DNA of 64,000 nucleotides from Sapientia aquatica (GTDB lineage: Bacteria > Pseudomonadota > Gammaproteobacteria > Burkholderiales > Burkholderiaceae_D), in contig NZ_SMYL01000002.1 in the NCBI RefSeq assembly GCF_004358105.1, forward strand, positions 310,001 through 374,000. The letters are read 5' to 3'. Positions within the stretch are counted from its first letter, which is position 1; every line of letters starts with the position of its first letter. The notes below the pieces were generated by a model. The model was not told the origin of the DNA, searched no databases, and worked only from the letters and a program-made list of their open reading frames with translations. Positions 8,988-16,761 of this stretch are shown piece by piece. Made by a program: the position numbers and the translations under genes.

Positions 8988-10313
8988 ATGGCAAAAAATG
9001 AACAACCGGTAGGATCAACAAAAGACGTGGTAGTGGCGATGTTTTTTATCAGCCTATTATTTTTTATCTTAGGCTTTGCAACGTGGTTGAATGGTTCACT
9101 CATTCCTTTTTTAAAGATTGTTTGCGACCTTAATAATTTTCAAGCCTTGTGGGTGACGTTTGCGTTTTATATTGCGTACACCGTGATGGCCTTACCGTCG
9201 GCAGCAGTGCTGAGTCGGATCGGTTATAAAAACGGGATGACGATGGGTTTGGGAATAATGGCAGTTGGCGCATTGCTGTTTATTCCGGCGGCGAAATCGA
9301 GTTACTACGGTTTATTTTTATTTGCCTTATTTACGCTTGCAACCGGCATGACTTTGATGCAAACCGCGATTAATCCTTACATCGTTTGTATTGGCTCGCG
9401 TGAGAGCGCGGCGATGCGGATTAGTATTTTGGGCTTATTTAATAAAGGTGCCGGAATCGTTGTGCCTTTAGTTTTTTCGGCGCTGATCTTGTCGGGTGTG
9501 AGCAACTATTCCGATAAAGCAGTGGCGGCGCTGGATGCGGCTGGTCGGGAATTGTTGCGTAATGAGTTGGCGGCGCGGTTGATTTTTCCGTATGCGATTA
9601 TGGCCTTGGCTTTATTTGTAGTGATGCTGGTCGTGCATTTTTCTTCGTTGCCAGAATTGGCGCTTAAGCAGGAGGAGAATGAAGAAGCCTTGCCGCGTTT
9701 CGGCGTGTTGCAGTTTCCGCAGTTAGTCTTAGGCGCGCTAGCCTTGTTCGCCTATGTTGGGGTTGAAGTCATCGCCGGTGACACGATAGGTTTATATGGT
9801 CGCCATCTAAACGTCGCTAATTTTGCGGTACTCACTTCCTACACCATGGGCTTTATGGTGCTCGGTTATGTGTTGGGTGCGACAACCATACCTAAATTTT
9901 TAAACCAAAAAAATGCGCTGCTGTTGTCCGCTGTGAGCGGCATTGTCTTTACTTTTGGCGTGGCGTTGAGCTCATCCACCGACACGGGAATTTGCCAAAT
10001 TATTCTGGCTTGGGCGGGTGTGCCGTTAGTGCCTAACACCGTCATATTTTTAGCCATGCTGGGATTTGCTAATGCCTTGGTTTGGCCTTCGATTTGGCCG
10101 CTGGCCTTGGAAGGTTTGGGTAAGTACACGGCGAGCGGCTCGGCTCTGTTAATTATGGGGATTGCGGGCGGTGCGTTGCTGCCGATGTTGTATGGCCGAA
10201 TTTCGGACGCCGCGAATTCTCAGTTGGCGTATTGGGTAATGCTGCCTTGTTATGGCTTGATTTTGCTCTATGCCATTAAGGGGCACACAATGCGTCAGTG
10301 GCGCTGGGGCTAA
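8988..10313 (+). CDS. Sugar MFS transporter, FucP/GluP family
   Basis: 441 residues with about twelve membrane helices. FFILGFATWLNGSLIPFLK near the N-terminus and GMTLMQTAINPYI are typical of the fucose/glucose/galactose:H+ symporter group in the inner membrane. The frame can be extended to GTG 8976, but ATG 8988 is preferred because TGGA lies about 8 bp before it. It follows the receptor gene after a terminator, so it probably has its own promoter. Together the two genes give a path across both membranes for a hexose or small glucoside; the link is inferred from adjacency. Confidence 0.9.
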   Translation: MAKNEQPVGSTKDVVVAMFFISLLFFILGFATWLNGSLIPFLKIVCDLNNFQALWVTFAFYIAYTVMALPSAAVLSRIGYKNGMTMGLGIMAVGALLFIPAAKSSYYGLFLFALFTLATGMTLMQTAINPYIVCIGSRESAAMRISILGLFNKGAGIVVPLVFSALILSGVSNYSDKAVAALDAAGRELLRNELAARLIFPYAIMALALFVVMLVVHFSSLPELALKQEENEEALPRFGVLQFPQLVLGALALFAYVGVEVIAGDTIGLYGRHLNVANFAVLTSYTMGFMVLGYVLGATTIPKFLNQKNALLLSAVSGIVFTFGVALSSSTDTGICQIILAWAGVPLVPNTVIFLAMLGFANALVWPSIWPLALEGLGKYTASGSALLIMGIAGGALLPMLYGRISDAANSQLAYWVMLPCYGLILLYAIKGHTMRQWRWG

Positions 10314-10349
10314 GTTTCGCTTGGTAGATTTGATTTTTGTGCGTGGTTA

Positions 10350-10384
10350 GGGTGGGCAGCGCAGCTTGTCCACCCCTTTTTTTT
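10350..10384 (+). terminator. Terminator after the sugar transporter
   Basis: GGGTGG at 10350-10355 pairs with CCACCC at 10370-10375, with additional inner pairing, followed by eight or more T. Confidence 0.85.
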
Positions 10385-10464
10385 GGGGACTGATCTCGGA
10401 AGGGACGGGCAGAATTGCATCGATCTTGCCGCTTTTGCACTCCCAACTCAGAGCTCAACCCGAC

Positions 10465-11154
10465 CTAGTTTTTCGCAGTCATATTGATTGAGTTTTGCAT
10501 CAAACTACCGCCAGAGAATTCGAGCGCGTTATTGGCGAAGTCAGCGCTCGATTTGTACGCGATAGTGGTGAATTCACCGTGCACTTCTTTGTGATCAATC
10601 GGCAAGCTGGCCCACGCGGCCCAGTCCGAAGGCACGGTAATGCTTAATTGAACCGGCGCTGGGAAAGTTGCCTGATCAAAGCCGGGGAAGACTTTTTGCG
10701 TATCGCTTCCTTCAAAGGTTGCGGTTAAATATTCGCCCTTCACGCTGTTCCGTTTCGCATACGGTTGGACAAACATGCCGTGCATATCATGCGTAATGGT
10801 GCCAACAAAGGCGAACGATAAATGGTGTTTGCCCAGCTTAGCTGGTGCGTGAAGTTTGATCGTTGCCAAATGGGTGGCTGGATCAAGCGTGATTGTCTGC
10901 ACAGGCTCGCCATCAAAGCGTACACGGCAGATTTTTTGATTGGTGTAATTAAATTGAATTTGATCGCTAGCCTTGCTGGCGTTGAGTTCAATCGTTTCGG
11001 TACCTGCAATGCGCATCGTGTCGATATCCGGTGTGATGGCAACGATGTAGTTAGTGGGTGTTATTGCGCTGCTGGGAGTAACGCTGTCGGCTACAGCGCC
11101 ACCAGAAAATAATGTTGCGGCGATGGCAGAACACATGATGAGTTTGGTAAGCAT
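10465..11154 (-). CDS. Secreted stand-alone N-terminal domain of an M1 aminopeptidase
   Basis: 229 residues, signal peptide about 1-22 (ending GGAVADS), start supported by AGGAG. The mature protein aligns by eye with the first 230 residues or so of the full M1 aminopeptidase at 20514-23219: NYIVAITPDIDT against DYIISLTPDIEK, IAGTETIELNAS against LAGTESITLHFT, and KVFPGFDQATFPAPVQLSITVP against RRMFPCWDEPAFRATYQLNLT (key parts only). It stops before the catalytic domain: no GxMEN and no HExxH zinc site. The first half of the zinc-peptidase fold is therefore all that remains. It may be a binding protein, a decoy or a relic. It has an intact signal peptide, start and frame, and shares an upstream motif with the full-length gene. 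Confidence 0.85.
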   Translation of the reverse strand: MLTKLIMCSAIAATLFSGGAVADSVTPSSAITPTNYIVAITPDIDTMRIAGTETIELNASKASDQIQFNYTNQKICRVRFDGEPVQTITLDPATHLATIKLHAPAKLGKHHLSFAFVGTITHDMHGMFVQPYAKRNSVKGEYLTATFEGSDTQKVFPGFDQATFPAPVQLSITVPSDWAAWASLPIDHKEVHGEFTTIAYKSSADFANNALEFSGGSLMQNSINMTAKN

Positions 11155-11298
11155 GATAAATCTCCTGAAGGTTGACGTTCACATTAATGTCGGTGCCCAC
11201 GTGGATAAAATCACTGCGCGTTTTGTGCCCAACATTGGTAAAAAATGAATCAGTGAGGTCACTATATTGAAAAGATTTTGAGCTTTATAGGCGGATGC

Positions 11299-11326
11299 GA
11301 TGAACCGCACAAACGGCGGGATGAAC
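11299..11326 (-). promoter_or_regulatory. LytTR-type direct-repeat operator (copy 1)
   Basis: Half-sites GATGAAC at 11299-11305 and GATGAAC at 11320-11326 are 21 bp apart. Read on the minus strand they are GTTCATC repeats, close to the LytTR half-site pattern (GTT followed by N, A/G, T/G). The site lies about 145-172 bp upstream of the aminopeptidase-fragment start at 11154. Confidence 0.6.
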
Positions 11327-11413
11327 TGCAAATTTTGCTGGTTTAGTTTGGTTTTTGGATGGAAATCGGTGCGCTGTGAATGAGCGCCTGTGGGATTAAG
11401 GTGCCAGTAGCAT

Positions 11414-11773
11414 TTACGCTAATAAGGTGAATAATGTTTGCCGCAGCGTGGGCGAGCTGAAGATCAAAAAGCCAGCAATATTGGCAAATGCACTTAACCA
11501 GAACACGAGTTGGAATGGCGTCTTGATTGTCTTGTGACGTAATAGCTGCTGAGCCAGTAAAGCGCCCGGCCAGCCGCCGAATAGCGCCAAGAGATGCAAG
11601 CTTGATTCTGGAATCCGGGCAGTGCCATTGATGGCCGCGCGTTTATCCATCCAATAACAAAACAATGTGACGCAACTTACAACAGCATAAATTTGCAGCG
11701 CAATAAACTGTTCCTCAATCAGTGCGTAGCTGGCAAAGATAATGACGACGAGTACTGCCAAGAATCTATTCAT
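11414..11773 (-). CDS. DUF1294 family membrane protein
   Basis: 119 residues with two N-terminal and two C-terminal hydrophobic helices. The central DKRAAINGTARIPE, LHLLALFGGWPGAL and HKTIKTPFQ are the conserved core of DUF1294. In related bacteria the domain is often fused to a cold-shock domain; here it is alone. It is probably an inner-membrane protein, and its function is not known. Start ATG 11773. Confidence 0.85.
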   Translation of the reverse strand: MNRFLAVLVVIIFASYALIEEQFIALQIYAVVSCVTLFCYWMDKRAAINGTARIPESSLHLLALFGGWPGALLAQQLLRHKTIKTPFQLVFWLSAFANIAGFLIFSSPTLRQTLFTLLA

Positions 11774-12145
11774 AGAGATGGATTGAGCCAGATTGTGCAG
11801 CAGGTGCGTGCGGATGAGCGCGGATTCTATCGCAAATCATTGCTTAATGACGAGCAAATTGATGTAAGTTTTAGTCCTACACAAAGCGCAGCATAATGCT
11901 GACATGTTCATTTCGACTGTTGCGTAATATGCTGCATTGCAGCGGTGGTTAATTCGGGAGTTTTCCCTTTATATCTGAATTAAATTTGAATTAATTCTAA
12001 ATTTTTTATGTTAAATTTTGTTTTGTGTTGATTTACAGATACAGTTGCCATATTTTATTTTGCGCTGTGTTAATATTTTCGTGCGGAAACATTTTGTCAT
12101 TACCTGTTACAACATTCTGAACTGCTTACTTTGCCTAGGAAAACC
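11774..12145. other. AT-rich intergenic region upstream of the TonB-like gene
   Basis: 372 bp between divergent genes. The part from about 11970 to 12100 is notably AT-rich compared with its surroundings, as expected for a promoter region. No specific operator was identified. Confidence 0.5.
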
Positions 12146-12910
12146 ATGAATACGCTACCCACTGTGAATGCCAAAAGATGGTCGGTTCTTGCATTCAACC
12201 TAGCCTTCGTACTGCTGCTGTGCGCAGCTTGCGGTAAAGACGAGGCTCCCGACGCCGCTGCCACTGCAGCCAAATCCACAGCGCCCGCTGCATCTCAAGC
12301 AACTGGATTAGTTAAAAAGACAGTCAAGCTGGGAGACACCGCTGATGCAATGAAATGGATGGACATGGCGTCCACCAAAACACCAGCGCAGATAGCTAAA
12401 GAAGAAAAGCAGGCCAAAGAAGCTAAAGATGCCAAGTTAGCGGCTGAAGCGAAAGAAGCCAAACAAATTGCGGATGCGAAAGCCGCCGCCGATGCTAAGG
12501 CCGCAGCCGATGCGAAGTTGATCGCGGACGCCAACGCTAAAGCATTAGCTGCGAAAGTTGCTGCCGCAGCGAAAGAGAAAGAAGCCGCTAAGGTTGTTGC
12601 CGCCGCGCCAGCACCAACCCCAGCACCGGCGGTAGCGCAAACGCCGACGCTGAGCGTGATTGCCAAAGAGCAGCCTAAGTATCCCAAGACAGCGGCGCAG
12701 GATGGCGTAACATCCGGCCTAGTGACCGCGCAAGTGTCGATTGAAACCGATGGCCGCGTTTCTAAAGTCGAAATCATCAAAGCAACGCCACGTAAATATT
12801 TCGACAAAGCAGTAATTGCTGCAGCGATGCAGTGGAAATACGCGCCAATCTCAAAACCAATGACAACCACCTTGGAATTCAATTTTAAATTGGACGGCGA
12901 AGGTTCTTGA
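12146..12910 (+). CDS. TonB-like energy transducer with TolA-like linker
   Basis: 254 residues from ATG 12146, preferred over TTG 12131 because AGGAAAACC precedes it. The N-terminal hydrophobic segment ends in LLCAAC, which could be a lipobox although C at position -3 is unusual. A long Ala/Lys/Glu-rich stretch (about residues 75-155) looks like the helical linker of TolA, and a short Pro/Ala region follows. The C-terminal TonB domain (about 170-250) has YPKTAAQDGVTSGLV, VSIETDGRVSKVEI and AAMQWKYAPI. Classical TonB is anchored by a transmembrane helix; if this one is a lipoprotein its way of coupling to ExbBD would be unusual. No exbB or exbD lies nearby. Confidence 0.8.
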   Translation: MNTLPTVNAKRWSVLAFNLAFVLLLCAACGKDEAPDAAATAAKSTAPAASQATGLVKKTVKLGDTADAMKWMDMASTKTPAQIAKEEKQAKEAKDAKLAAEAKEAKQIADAKAAADAKAAADAKLIADANAKALAAKVAAAAKEKEAAKVVAAAPAPTPAPAVAQTPTLSVIAKEQPKYPKTAAQDGVTSGLVTAQVSIETDGRVSKVEIIKATPRKYFDKAVIAAAMQWKYAPISKPMTTTLEFNFKLDGEGS

Positions 12911-12951
12911 TCTGATTCGCCAGCAGCGCGCTGGCAGTGCTAAGAAAAAAA

Positions 12952-13626
12952 TTACGTTTTGGGGAAAATCAAGGGCGCATGCACTTGATTGCGCCCCATT
13001 TTCTTGGCGCAGTACATGGCCTTATCGGCCCGATTCAACAGCGTTTCAAAATCCGCATCCAGTTCTTGCCGCATCACCACCCCGATACTAATGGTCGGGG
13101 TAATTGTGCCCCATTCGCCCTTAATCGGATGCTGCGGGACGGCGTGACAAAGCCGATTGGCAAAGGTTTTAGCCGCCTCCAGATCGGTGTTGGGTAACAC
13201 GATCGCAAACTCTTCCCCACCGATTCGACCAAGCAAATCGGAATCACGGATGGCGCTTTGGCTGTCTTTGGCGACGGCTTGTAAAACAATATCGCCGATT
13301 TGGTGGCCGTGTTGGTCGTTGACGCGTTTGAAATGGTCGATATCAAACACCATGACCGACATCGGAAGTTGATAACGTTGCGCTTGATGGAATTGGCGTC
13401 GCGCCTGTTTAAAGAATTGACGCCGATTGTTCAGTCCAGTGAGCGGATCACTCAAGGCATCGTGTTGTGCCTGTGTCATAAGCTGCTGAACGATCGAAAA
13501 AGAAAACAGCTTAACCGCATCGACATTGGTATTGGGCCACGGCTCCGAAAAGCCGTGCGCGGTCTCTAGCCAAGTATTAAATGAACGGTGCGGGTCGATG
13601 AGCGGCCCTTGCTCATCGCGAATCAC
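12952..13626 (-). CDS. Diguanylate cyclase (GGDEF) with the end of a phytochrome PHY domain; separated from the sensor by a stop
   Basis: 224 residues from GTG 13626. The first 55 residues (PHRSFNTWLE, then EPWPN) are the last part of a PHY domain, which ought to follow the sensor protein upstream. The GGDEF domain (about 60-220) has FDIDHFKRVND, an intact GGEEF active site and an RxxD inhibitory site (RDSD) five residues before it, so it should make c-di-GMP. It is in the same frame as the phytochrome and is divided from it by one TAA at 13633-13635. Translation could restart at GTG 13626, although the ribosome site is weak. Confidence 0.85.
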   Translation of the reverse strand: MIRDEQGPLIDPHRSFNTWLETAHGFSEPWPNTNVDAVKLFSFSIVQQLMTQAQHDALSDPLTGLNNRRQFFKQARRQFHQAQRYQLPMSVMVFDIDHFKRVNDQHGHQIGDIVLQAVAKDSQSAIRDSDLLGRIGGEEFAIVLPNTDLEAAKTFANRLCHAVPQHPIKGEWGTITPTISIGVVMRQELDADFETLLNRADKAMYCAKKMGRNQVHAPLIFPKT

Positions 13627-13632
13627 TCGGTT

Positions 13633-15003
13633 TTAGGGCGACCCTGCCCAAGGAATATTTCGTATTGTTTCTGATCTGAACCACAAAATGTAGGTGGTAA
13701 ATAGATGATCGAGCGCGATTAGCATTAAGCCAGAGGCGATGTCAGCATACGCTTGGGCCGGAGCAAATAATTTGCCTAAACTGTCGGTGATGAAGACACC
13801 GTCGGCCAAGGGCTGAGTTTTTAGCCATTGGATTAGCTCGTTTAATTGCGCTCTCTGTGGTATTTCCCCAATAGAATATTCGTTCTCGTCAATTACAATA
13901 AAGCTGCCCGATGCTTCCGCCAAACTGAGATATTCCGCTTGGAATTCGGCGAGTACCGAGCTGAGTTCGCGGCTGCGGATGAGCTGAGCAAGTTTCTGTT
14001 GTTTGATCCGCCCAGCCTCCATCGCCTTGGCTTGGATGAGGGACTCGAGCGCCTCAATTTTTAGCGAAAAAGTACTGGCGATAACTTCAATCGTTTCGCG
14101 CAAACTGACCGGAATGTAGATGGGCTGGGTATTGTGGCAAGTCATTAAGCCCCACAGCTTTTCATTCTGAATCAGCGGCAGCGTCACTGTGGAGCGCACA
14201 CCCATAATGCCTAGGTAATTGATGTGGACTGGTGAGACCGAGCGCAACACGGACAAGCTCAGATCGAGCGGCTTGTCAGTGCTTGGGTTGATTTTAGGAA
14301 TAATCATTACCGGCTCAGCTTCGGTATCGACCAAATTGCGCATCATCCTTTTTTCATACAGCGCCCGAGCTTGAGGGGGAATATCGGAAGCCGGAAAATG
14401 ATGATTCAGTAAGGAAGGTAGCGCGTCGTTGCGACTCTCTGCAATCACGGTGCCGTTCCACTGACTGTCGAAACGATAGATTTTTACTCGATCAAAGTTG
14501 GTTAGGCGGCGAATTTCATCGGTGATAAATCCGCAGTAACTGGCCACATCGTCGAACTGTTGAATTTGCTTAGTATGCCGAACGATCGCCGATAACAGTT
14601 CGCACGGAGTGCGCGTGCTTTCTGATGGTTCTAGGCTAATTTCAAGCACCACCAATTGATCGGCGCGATGAACGGTTGCCCCCAATTTTCCGTCTTGGGC
14701 TGAATTAACGGCGGGTAACCTAAACGGATAAAGATGCCAATTGCCGGGCCGTGTGATGAGTTCGCGGATTTGCGCTACTAAGTCCGCGCCGATTAGGTTC
14801 GCAACGGGGTGTCCAATTGATTCTAAAACCGACTGCTTAAAAAACATCTTCAAATTGTTACTGCACATCCGCACAATCTCGTGTTCGTCGTAGGCCAGCA
14901 GCACGCCATGATTTTGTATTGCTCCGACGTACTGAATTTGCTCCGAAGCGCAGCGCTTAAGTGCTTCGGCCAGCAGTTTGTCGTTATTTTTTGACGTGTC
15001 CAT
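13633..15003 (-). CDS. bphP: Bacteriophytochrome photosensory module, cut by an in-frame stop
   Basis: 456 residues from ATG 15003 (TTG 15063 would overlap the heme oxygenase gene by 40 bp and is less likely). PAS: C18 in RCASEQIQYVGAIQNHG aligns with the biliverdin-binding cysteine. GAF: YRFDSQWNGTVIAES, FPASDIPPQARALY (the conserved D of PASDIP) and SVSPVHINYLGIMGVR, then LWGLMTCHN with both chromophore-pocket histidines. PHY: FFKQS onward and WFRSETIRNIPWAGSP, after which TAA stops the frame where other phytochromes run on to PRxSF. The expected continuation is found immediately downstream in the same frame. Together with the downstream GGDEF gene it is a red/far-red light sensor controlling c-di-GMP. 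The heme oxygenase gene lies 20 bp upstream. Confidence 0.88.
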   Translation of the reverse strand: MDTSKNNDKLLAEALKRCASEQIQYVGAIQNHGVLLAYDEHEIVRMCSNNLKMFFKQSVLESIGHPVANLIGADLVAQIRELITRPGNWHLYPFRLPAVNSAQDGKLGATVHRADQLVVLEISLEPSESTRTPCELLSAIVRHTKQIQQFDDVASYCGFITDEIRRLTNFDRVKIYRFDSQWNGTVIAESRNDALPSLLNHHFPASDIPPQARALYEKRMMRNLVDTEAEPVMIIPKINPSTDKPLDLSLSVLRSVSPVHINYLGIMGVRSTVTLPLIQNEKLWGLMTCHNTQPIYIPVSLRETIEVIASTFSLKIEALESLIQAKAMEAGRIKQQKLAQLIRSRELSSVLAEFQAEYLSLAEASGSFIVIDENEYSIGEIPQRAQLNELIQWLKTQPLADGVFITDSLGKLFAPAQAYADIASGLMLIALDHLFTTYILWFRSETIRNIPWAGSP

Positions 15004-15023
15004 GTGCGCTTTGAGGTTGATTT

Positions 15024-15659
15024 TCAGATGGGATGCAGTAATGTGGTCTCGCGCTGCGCCCAAGCCTCATCCAGGCCTGCGATGAGACACTCGAACAGCG
15101 CCACCGCGGTGTCAGTAGCATGGGGATAGTGCGCAGGTTCGCATAATGTAGTGGCAAAGTCCCAGTATTTGCGCCAATGCTCTAAGGTTACTTCGCCAAA
15201 ACCATGGAAAAAACGTGCGCACCAAGTAGCGTGGAATCCAAGTGAGCGGCGCACTTGTTGAGCAATCACTTGGGCACCCAAAGTAGATCCTTCGATGACG
15301 TACAACGCGCCAATGACGGCCGAACTGCTGTTTAGCGCGGGTAGGGAAAACGTCGTCGCCTGAGGCGAGTTACAGCCAAGTTGGCGCAAGTCAGCAAGGT
15401 CTTGGTTGAGCCAAGGAAGTCGATTGGTGAGTTCGTAATGCACCGGAATATGGCTTAATTCGCGCCCTAAAATTGGCTGGATTTGGGAGTAAAAATCGTG
15501 AAAACAGCGCAGCACAAGGCTGTATTGGGCTGGATTGAGTTTGGCGTCAAACAGCGGTTTTAGCACAGGATGTGCATCGAGCTTGCGATGTACTGGTGCC
15601 GTTGCCTCGCGCAACATCACCCTGAGCTCATGAACATCTACTTCACCGTTGATCCGCAT
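15024..15659 (-). CDS. bphO: Biliverdin-producing heme oxygenase
   Basis: 211 residues. LREATAPVHRKLD carries the proximal heme ligand, H24, and GALYVIEGSTLGAQVI is the distal-helix signature of bacterial heme oxygenases. The enzyme opens heme to biliverdin, iron and CO; biliverdin is the chromophore of the phytochrome encoded 20 bp downstream. The length fits the BphO family. The bphO-bphP order is the classical one and the genes are almost certainly co-transcribed. Confidence 0.93.
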   Translation of the reverse strand: MRINGEVDVHELRVMLREATAPVHRKLDAHPVLKPLFDAKLNPAQYSLVLRCFHDFYSQIQPILGRELSHIPVHYELTNRLPWLNQDLADLRQLGCNSPQATTFSLPALNSSSAVIGALYVIEGSTLGAQVIAQQVRRSLGFHATWCARFFHGFGEVTLEHWRKYWDFATTLCEPAHYPHATDTAVALFECLIAGLDEAWAQRETTLLHPI

Positions 15660-16059
15660 AATTAAGTTGAAATCCTTAATTGAAAAAGCTGGATTACCCT
15701 GGACATTGATGGTTTAGTTTAGAAATCAAATTTCGATACACAATGTTAAATATGTAACTTCAACTCAAAAATTTTAATAAATTAATGGGAAAAACAGAGT
15801 AAAACCAGTGCAAACGATTGCACAGGAAGCAAAAGTCCGCTTGCTCTTCGTTGATGCCACATTATCTAAATTGATCGCAACGAATGTTTGGGTGATTAGC
15901 GTCGGTAGCGACTCGTTTGCGCACAGCGTCAGGTGCGCGGGAGTTGGGAGTTGGGTGGGCGCGCAGGGCGGGGTCGGCGGGGGGCAGGGCGAACAGCGCA
16001 TCCAAATTGCTGCCCCAATCGGGGGCGGCCGTGATTTGGATGCGTGCGATGGAAAGTGT
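15660..16059. other. Intergenic region with a G-rich tract
   Basis: 400 bp upstream of bphO and downstream of yjdM. The left half is AT-rich and probably holds the bphO promoter. The right half contains the G-rich tract at 15939-15989, listed separately. Small open frames on both strands here (15774-16001 and 15808-16146) have low-complexity composition and are not supported. Confidence 0.5.
15939..15989 (+). other. Two adjacent G-quadruplex-type motifs
   Basis: 15939-15959 has four GGG runs with loops AGTT, AGTT and T. 15966-15989 has four G-runs with loops C, TCGGC and CA. Both fit the usual G3+ with 1-7 nt loop rule. They stand out in DNA of moderate GC content. Confidence 0.5.
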
Positions 16060-16398
16060 TTAGACCTTTTTCACAAATTCGGTTTTCAAGCTCATCGCGC
16101 CAAAACCGTCGATTTTGCAATCAATATCGTGGTCGCTATCGACTAAACGAATATTTTTCACTTTAGTGCCCATTTTGATCGTGCCGCCAGAGCCTTTGAG
16201 TTTTAGGTCTTTAATCACGGTCACGGTATCGCCATCGTGTAATTCATTACCGGCTGAATCGCGGTAGATTTTCTTTTCATCGGCAGCGGCTGCTGTCTCT
16301 GCCTTCCATTCGTGGCCGCATTCCGGACAGACAAATTGCTCGCCGTCTTCATACGTAAAGACAGAGTCGCAGACAGGGCATGGAGGTAAGGAACTCAT
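16060..16398 (-). CDS. yjdM: Zinc-ribbon protein YjdM (PhnA-like)
   Basis: 112 residues. The N-terminal zinc ribbon has CPVC at the start and CPECGHEW about 16 residues later. The C-terminal domain has [20 protein letters not shown] and VKNIRLV, with [19 protein letters not shown] at the end. This is the YjdM/PhnA family, historically tied to phosphonate use but without a settled function. It is a single gene with no phosphonate genes nearby. Confidence 0.9.
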   Translation of the reverse strand: MSSLPPCPVCDSVFTYEDGEQFVCPECGHEWKAETAAAADEKKIYRDSAGNELHDGDTVTVIKDLKLKGSGGTIKMGTKVKNIRLVDSDHDIDCKIDGFGAMSLKTEFVKKV

Positions 16399-16761
16399 GG
16401 TGGGGCTTTCTAATGGGGAAAAATAAAGGCCACATTATACAAGGGGTTATTCAAATCGAATATTTTTGTTGGCTTGATGGTAACTTTCTTAGCTGGACCG
16501 CTGCCTTCAGCCTAAATGGAACATCTCGGTTGCCCAAACTCGTCACGCTCGCCCACGCGACAATTGAGGAATGAATATGAACGGCGTTTTTCGGGGCAAA
16601 GTTGCATTATCGTTTTGATGTTGACGCGCAAGAATGCAGGCAGGTGGTTCCATTTTCAATCCGCGCTTAAATATCCAATCAAAGCATAGTAAATAGCGCA
16701 GCGTTCCGATATTATTTTGCATCGTCTCTATTTCCCTGAATCACTACAATAAAAATTTCAC
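16399..16761. other. Intergenic region, nothing recognised
   Basis: 363 bp between divergent genes yjdM and the methylglyoxal-synthase-like gene. A 64-codon frame at 16380-16574 overlaps the yjdM start and is not supported. No terminator, repeat or operator stood out. Confidence 0.5.

Noticed and set aside
12952-15003. Frameshift between the phytochrome and the GGDEF gene
   Set aside because: The stop at 13633-13635 and the GTG at 13626 are in the same reading frame; a single in-frame TAA explains the split.
15774-16146. Overlapping small genes on both strands
   Set aside because: Their Pro-, Gly- and Cys-rich products come from a G-rich tract and they overlap each other and the real gene yjdM.
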